DNA of 5,854 nucleotides, taken from positions 1 to 5,854 of the forward strand of contig CALKKN010000132.1 in assembly GCA_937995275.1 (NCBI GenBank), given 5' to 3'. A model generated the notes under the pieces. The model saw only the letters and a list, made by a program, of their open reading frames with translations, ran no database searches and was not told the DNA's origin. Position numbers and translations under genes: made by a program. Positions 1 through 5,854 of the stretch are shown here, one piece after another (position 1 is the first letter of the stretch; the number at the start of each line of letters is the position of its first letter). This stretch comes from an uncultured Lysobacterales bacterium (GTDB taxonomy: Bacteria > Pseudomonadota > Gammaproteobacteria > Xanthomonadales > SZUA-36).

Positions 1-272
1 ACGTCCTGCACCAGCAGGGTCCAGTGCCGGGCGGGCAGGGCGGCGAAATCCCCCTCGTCGAACGGGCCGTGCCGAAGGGTCCAGGCGCCCTTCGCGAACG
101 AGCCGGTAATCAGCCGGGACCCGGCCAGTTCCTCACAGGCCAGGCCGGCGAAATCGTCGGCGTCGAGTTCCGGCTCGAAATCCGGAAACGCGCCCCGCAG
201 CAGCAGGGGCTCCTTCTGCCAGTAGTCCCGCAGGAATGCCGCCGGGGTCAGTTCGGAGTTATCGAACAACAT
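1..272 (-). CDS. roxA: Ribosomal protein L16 arginine hydroxylase (RoxA/YcfD-type cupin oxygenase), N-terminal part only
   Basis: The reverse strand from the ATG at 272 stays open to the window edge, giving about 90 residues. The protein begins MLFDNSELTPAAFLRDYW and continues with WQKEPLLLRGAFPDF, then SRLITG, then RHGPFDEGDF and HWTLLVQDV near the edge. This pattern (xxFLxxYWQKxPLLLRxAF, SRL, HGPF, WTLLVQ) is the N-terminus of the JmjC/cupin ribosomal oxygenases. In E. coli the YcfD/RoxA enzyme hydroxylates an arginine of ribosomal protein L16 using 2-oxoglutarate, Fe(II) and O2. The metal-binding HxD...H motif should lie beyond the window, so catalytic competence cannot be judged. The gene lies 29 nt after the purB stop on the same strand. 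No clear Shine-Dalgarno sequence precedes the ATG, so translation may be coupled to purB. The family call is strong; the exact target residue is inferred from homology. Confidence 0.85.
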   Translation of the reverse strand, partial: MLFDNSELTPAAFLRDYWQKEPLLLRGAFPDFEPELDADDFAGLACEELAGSRLITGSFAKGAWTLRHGPFDEGDFAALPARHWTLLVQD

Positions 273-301
273 GTTCGGGCGAACGTCTGCGCGGGATCTG
301 C

Positions 302-3207
<2,906 letters not shown>

Positions 3208-3241
3208 TTGCCGACCGGCGCCGGCGACCCCCGAACGCGGC

Positions 3242-4189
3242 TCAGGAGTCGGTGGCCCGCCGGCGCAGCCAGAGCGTGGCTGCCAGGAAAGCGGCGGCTA
3301 CGGCCAGGCCGGCGAGCATCTCCACCGAGAACAGGCGGTCGAAGATATTTGCCAGCGTCACGGCGTGGTCGAAGTCCTTGTTGATCGGCGCACCGAGCGT
3401 GAGCATGCCGCGGCCATCGTGGACCCCGATGCTCAGGATTGCCGGGCTGTTGGCCACCCACTCGCCAATCACGCCAAAGAGGTTGCTGTTCAGCGTGAAC
3501 GTCCGCAGAAAACCGATCCACACCTGGAGGATGGCGAAGACCACGGGCGGCAGCACCGCGAACAACAACGGAATGCGGGGCGCGAAAGACGAAACCAGCA
3601 GCAGCCAGCCGTAAATCGGCAGGAACCAGATCGACGACGCCAGGTAGCTGGCCAGCAGCAGGAACCAGGCCTCCAGCGGATTCACCACCGACAGGAACAG
3701 CGTCCACGGGTTTTCGCCCACGGACAGCACCATCAGCGAGGCGATGATGGCCATCGCCACCTGGGTCAGGATGAACACCACCCAGAAGATGAGCGGCGCC
3801 AGTACCATGGCCACCAGCAGCTTGGAGGCGACCGTCAACAGGTCGCTGGCGGGCAGTGACTTCCAGAACAGGATGCTGCGGTCCTTGCGGTCGTCGTACA
3901 GTGCGCCGAGCAGGTAGAAGAACACGACGAAAGCGAGCACGATCGTGAAGAAGATCGAACTGCCCAGCAGGACTTCTTCGCCGTGCGCAGCGCGGAACTC
4001 GGCGGGCTGCTCGGCCAGCAGGCGCACCGCCTCCCGGAACGTGTACAGTTCATTGTCGAAGTGGGCCGTCGTGAATATCGACATCAGCAGGAAGACGATG
4101 TAAATGCCGCCGATGATCAACGGCGTCGTTCGCAGTGCTCCCTTGTTTTCCCAGAATTCCCGGCGAATCAGCGTCAGCAGCCGTTTCAC
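3242..4189 (-). CDS. ABC-2-type transporter permease, last gene of the GntR-regulated operon
   Basis: This is an integral inner-membrane protein of 315 aa, presumably the partner of the ATPase encoded just upstream. A short cytoplasmic start with RREFWENK (residues 9-16) is typical of ABC-2 permeases. About six hydrophobic spans are visible: roughly 23-42, 77-98, 124-155, 173-199, 206-227 and 290-309, ending in a basic tail LWLRRRATDS. After the second span, DDRKDRSILFWKSLP (99-113) is a conserved-looking cytoplasmic segment seen in this class. A stretch of about 60 mostly polar residues (229-289) precedes the last span. The start is GTG at 4189, overlapping the ATPase stop by 4 nt (GTGA). 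AAGGGAGGT five nt upstream supports it. Substrate and direction cannot be deduced; export or antibiotic/lipid handling is usual for the class. Confidence 0.85.
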   Translation of the reverse strand: MKRLLTLIRREFWENKGALRTTPLIIGGIYIVFLLMSIFTTAHFDNELYTFREAVRLLAEQPAEFRAAHGEEVLLGSSIFFTIVLAFVVFFYLLGALYDDRKDRSILFWKSLPASDLLTVASKLLVAMVLAPLIFWVVFILTQVAMAIIASLMVLSVGENPWTLFLSVVNPLEAWFLLLASYLASSIWFLPIYGWLLLVSSFAPRIPLLFAVLPPVVFAILQVWIGFLRTFTLNSNLFGVIGEWVANSPAILSIGVHDGRGMLTLGAPINKDFDHAVTLANIFDRLFSVEMLAGLAVAAAFLAATLWLRRRATDS

Positions 4190-5043
4190 GACGCACCTCC
4201 CTTCATGGTGGCCACGAACAGATCCGCGACGCTCGGTGTGTGCAGCTCACCGAGGCCCGCCAGCCGCTCGCGGCTGACGTTGTCGTACAGGAAGATGTGC
4301 CGCCCGAAGAGTTCGCGTTCGTACAGGGGGCCGAGCGCCCGGGCCTCATCGGCGCGGTCCGGCCTGACCATCAGTTCGCAGTAGCGGTTCTCCACCTCTT
4401 CCATGGTTGCCTGCAGGGCGATGCGGCCGTCGCGGATGAAAATAAGGTCGGTCAGGATATGCTCGATTTCCTCGACCTGGTGTGTCGTGATCAGGATGGT
4501 GCGCTCCTCGTCGAAGTAGTCGTTGAGCAACGAGGTATAGAACTGCTTGCGGTAGAGGATGTCGAGGCCCAGGGTCGGCTCGTCGAGCACCAGCAGGCGG
4601 GCGTCGATGGCCATGACCACTGCGAGGTGCAGTTGCGCGACCATGCCCTTCGACAGCTGTTTGACCTTGTGGTCCAGGGTGACCTTGGTCAGTGCGAGGT
4701 ATTCAAGGCAGCGCTCGCGGGAAAAGCGGGGGTGAATGCCTTCGGTGATGTCGAGCAATTGCCAGACGCGGATCCAGCGCGGCAGGACGGCCACGTCGGC
4801 GATGAAACACACGTCCTCCATCAGGGCGGCCCGCTGACGGGAAGGATTCTTGCCCAGCACACTCAATTCGCCGTCATAGGTCGCGAGGCCCAGGATGGCC
4901 TTGAGGGCCGAGGTCTTCCCCGCGCCGTTGGGGCCCACCAGCCCGACGATGCGGCCGGGCGGTATGTCCAGATCGATGTGGTCGACCGCCAGGGTGCGTC
5001 CGTAGCGCTTGGTCAACCCGCGGGCGGAAACGATCGGCGTCAT
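4186..5043 (-). CDS. ABC transporter ATP-binding protein
   Basis: This 285-aa cytoplasmic nucleotide-binding subunit should energise the permease encoded next. Walker A is GPNGAGKT (residues 37-44), the signature is LSKGM (130-134) in place of LSGGQ, and Walker B is LLVLDEP (150-156) with Glu155 as the likely catalytic base. The D-loop GLD is at 159-161 and the switch His is His188 (TTHQVEE). The Q-loop region reads FIADVAVLPRW (80-90) with no obvious glutamine; Asp83 appears to take that place. LSKGM is common in YtrB-like ABC-2 ATPases paired with GntR regulators. The C-terminal ~70 residues are the usual ABC-2 extension. The ATG at 5043 overlaps the GntR stop by 4 nt (ATGA), with AAGGAGG 10 nt upstream. 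The gene overlaps the permease start by 4 nt, so translational coupling is likely. The specific transport role is unknown. Confidence 0.92.
   Translation of the reverse strand: MTPIVSARGLTKRYGRTLAVDHIDLDIPPGRIVGLVGPNGAGKTSALKAILGLATYDGELSVLGKNPSRQRAALMEDVCFIADVAVLPRWIRVWQLLDITEGIHPRFSRERCLEYLALTKVTLDHKVKQLSKGMVAQLHLAVVMAIDARLLVLDEPTLGLDILYRKQFYTSLLNDYFDEERTILITTHQVEEIEHILTDLIFIRDGRIALQATMEEVENRYCELMVRPDRADEARALGPLYERELFGRHIFLYDNVSRERLAGLGELHTPSVADLFVATMKGGAS
4195..4203 (-). promoter_or_regulatory. Strong ribosome binding site for the permease
   Basis: Reverse-strand AAGGGAGGT lies 5 nt before the GTG at 4189, inside the end of the ATPase gene. It justifies the non-ATG start and the 4-nt GTGA overlap. 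Confidence 0.7.
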
Positions 5044-5414
5044 GAGTTTTTGCCCTCCTTCTGGCGGGCGTCGGCAAGGAGTTCTTCGACGCTGAGGCCC
5101 AGCTGCTCGATACGACTGAGCATGGCCGGCCATTCTTCGGTCAGAAACTTGGCCCGTTCCGAGTCGATCAGTTTGCGGCGTGCTCCCTCGCGGACGAACA
5201 TCCCCAGCCCGCGGCGCTTTTCCACCAGCCCCTCGTCCACCAGGGCCTGGTAGGACTTCGAGACAGTTATGGGGTTCAGTTGGAACTCGGAGGCGACCGT
5301 GCGCACCGATGGCAGCGCTTCGCCCTCGGGCAAGGTGCCATCGAGGATCATCGCCACGGTCCGCTCCTTCAATTGCCAGTAGATCGGCTGACTGTCATTC
5401 CAGTGGGCGGACAT
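5040..5414 (-). CDS. GntR-family transcriptional regulator, YtrA type
   Basis: This is a short 124-aa DNA-binding protein, likely a repressor of its own operon. The N-terminal winged helix-turn-helix is typical of GntR: PIYWQLKERTVAMILDG (residues 10-26), LPSVRTVASEF (34-44), the recognition helix around NPITVSKSYQALVDEGLV (47-64) and the wing KRRGLGMFV (66-74). Only about 50 residues follow, ending in a helical segment (roughly 88-118). This lacks the large effector domain of FadR or HutC members and fits the YtrA subfamily, which uses a small C-terminal dimerisation region. The ATG at 5414 places the PIY motif at its usual distance, but no good ribosome binding site precedes it (AGGA is about 17 nt away). 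The gene follows the small membrane protein by 35 nt and overlaps the ATPase start by 4 nt. The subfamily is associated with ABC transporter operons responding to cell-envelope stress; the inducer here is unknown. Confidence 0.9.
   Translation of the reverse strand: MSAHWNDSQPIYWQLKERTVAMILDGTLPEGEALPSVRTVASEFQLNPITVSKSYQALVDEGLVEKRRGLGMFVREGARRKLIDSERAKFLTEEWPAMLSRIEQLGLSVEELLADARQKEGKNS
5054..5060 (-). promoter_or_regulatory. Strong ribosome binding site for the ABC ATPase
   Basis: Reverse-strand AAGGAGG lies 10 nt before the ATG at 5043, within the end of the GntR gene. It supports that start and suggests efficient translation of the transporter relative to the regulator, which has a poor site. 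Confidence 0.7.
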
Positions 5415-5449
5415 GGGTTCGGGCGCCTGTATCCTTCGCTGCGCGGAAA

Positions 5450-5698
5450 TCAATGGCGGAACAGGAACAGGTTGACCCGGAATTTGCGCGCTTGCTTCGC
5501 GGGCGCAAGGGCGAGTTGCTCCGGTTCGGTGGCCTGGCGAGGAATCGTGTCGGTCTGCGACGCGGCCAGCGACGGGGCGGTCACGGGATCGGCGGGCTGT
5601 TCCACACTGATCAGTGAGCTGACCAGTAGCAGGAGCGCCGCCGCGATCGCCACGGCGTTCGGTATGTGCCATTTGCGGATTCGATTCAGTTTCAACAT
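5450..5698 (-). CDS. Small single-span membrane protein of unknown function, first gene of the transport operon
   Basis: I do not recognise this 82-aa protein. It starts with a basic segment (Lys3, Arg6, Arg8, Lys9), followed by one hydrophobic helix at residues 12-32 (IPNAVAIAAALLLLVSSLIS). A flexible Pro/Ala/Thr/Gln-rich stretch (33-67) leads to a basic-aromatic tail, KQARKFRVNLFLFRH. The helix may be a membrane anchor with the tail outside the cytoplasm, or an uncleaved signal peptide; no lipobox cysteine is seen. The ATG at 5698 is chosen because GAGG lies 8 nt upstream. An in-frame GTG at 5728 would add ten residues but sits only about 13 nt from the predicted transcription start, with no usable ribosome binding site. 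It is the first gene after the promoter/operator and ends 35 nt before the GntR gene. This arrangement supports it being real and functionally tied to the transporter, though that is inference. Confidence 0.65.
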   Translation of the reverse strand: MLKLNRIRKWHIPNAVAIAAALLLLVSSLISVEQPADPVTAPSLAASQTDTIPRQATEPEQLALAPAKQARKFRVNLFLFRH

Positions 5699-5735
5699 GG
5701 CATTGGCCTCGCTGGATTGGATTCGCACCTCAATA

Positions 5736-5757
5736 GTGTTGTAGTGAAGTATAACAC
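5736..5757. promoter_or_regulatory. Candidate GntR operator
   Basis: An imperfect palindrome has half-sites GTGTTGTA (5736-5743) and TATAACAC (5750-5757) separated by 6 nt. They match in 7 of 8 positions, and 8 of 11 pairs match over the whole 22 bp. GntR-family operators typically have GT...AC ends, as here. The site covers the -10 box and the predicted start of the operon that encodes a GntR regulator, which is the position expected for autorepression. That this regulator binds here is inferred. Confidence 0.55.
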
Positions 5758-5775
5758 CTAAACCGCAAATTGCAA
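5748..5775 (-). promoter_or_regulatory. Promoter of the small protein - GntR - ABC operon
   Basis: On the reverse strand TTGCAA (5775-5770, 4 of 6 to TTGACA) and TATACT (5753-5748, 5 of 6 to TATAAT) are separated by 16 nt. TGT immediately before the -10 gives an extended -10 element. The predicted start is near 5741, leaving a leader of about 43 nt to the ATG at 5698. The stretch is distinctly more AT-rich than its surroundings. This is the best promoter match in the window. Confidence 0.65.
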
Positions 5776-5825
5776 CCCCTGTCTGTAAACCGACTGGAAA
5801 CGGGCCCGCCCGGACTCCCGCTTGG

Positions 5826-5854
5826 ATGGTGATTCGGCCCTATCGGCGGGCTCC
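5826..5854 (+). CDS. Start of a possible GNAT-family N-acetyltransferase, cut by the window edge
   Basis: From the ATG at 5826 the visible codons read MVIRPYRRA and remain open to the edge. The pattern M-x-IRPYR-x-A is a very common opening of GNAT acetyltransferases, whose first strand carries IRPxR. Nine codons are too few for certainty. GGAC at 5812-5815 is a weak candidate ribosome binding site about 10 nt upstream. GTG at 5829 is an alternative start. The gene would be divergent from the transport operon and share its roughly 130-bp upstream region. Confidence 0.35.

Noticed and set aside
3208..3241. Palindrome CCGGCGCCGG (3215-3224) between convergent fumC and the permease as a terminator
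   Set aside because: A perfect palindrome without a loop cannot form this hairpin well, the alternative GCCG/CGGC stem is only 4 bp, and no T-run follows on either strand.
4135..5253. Forward open frame (372 codons) antisense to the ATPase and GntR genes
   Set aside because: No motif, and both strands cannot plausibly be constrained here; the reverse-strand genes have complete catalytic and DNA-binding motifs.
5699..5728. GTG at 5728 as start of the small membrane protein
   Set aside because: It lies about 13 nt from the predicted transcription start with no usable ribosome binding site, while ATG 5698 has GAGG at good spacing.
5798..5813. Reverse-strand hairpin CGGG-CGGG-CCCG followed by TTT as a terminator for an upstream gene
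   Set aside because: Only a 4-bp stem and three T residues; no reverse-strand gene ending nearby is visible.

Overview
The window is GC-rich, densely coding bacterial DNA. The purB - L16 hydroxylase pairing, the E. coli-like PurB numbering and the overall style suggest a gammaproteobacterium. A Xanthomonadales- or Chromatiales-like lineage is my guess from gene order; no rRNA or other clade marker is present to confirm it. I see no tRNA, rRNA, CRISPR array, insertion sequence or phage remnant.

Left half (1-3207), core metabolism: two divergent genes of the aspartase/fumarase superfamily sit back to back. purB (adenylosuccinate lyase, minus strand, start at 1684) and fumC (class II fumarase, plus strand, start at 1822) share a 137-bp intergenic region that must hold both promoters. 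PurB releases fumarate and FumC hydrates fumarate to malate, so the pair is chemically linked. Downstream of purB, 29 nt away on the same strand, is the first ~90 codons of a cupin/JmjC ribosomal oxygenase of the RoxA (YcfD) type, cut by the left edge of the window.

Right half (3242-5760), a self-contained transport operon on the minus strand, convergent with fumC. Its order is: a small single-span membrane protein of unknown function (82 aa), a short GntR-family regulator of the YtrA type (124 aa), an ABC transporter ATPase (285 aa) and an ABC-2-type permease (315 aa). The last three genes overlap by 4 nt at each junction (ATGA, then GTGA), and strong Shine-Dalgarno sequences precede the ATPase and the permease. 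In front of the operon lies a good sigma70-type extended -10 promoter. An imperfect palindrome with GT...AC ends covers its -10 box and predicted start site, a likely operator for the encoded GntR repressor. YtrA-type operons commonly respond to membrane- or cell-wall-active compounds; the substrate here cannot be read from sequence.

Right edge (5826-5854): a plus-strand ATG opens a reading frame whose nine visible codons resemble the start of a GNAT acetyltransferase, divergent from the transport operon.

Most of this is conventional. The parts most worth a second look are the operator/promoter architecture at 5736-5775, the uncharacterised small membrane protein that leads the operon, and the fumC leader with its inverted repeat.
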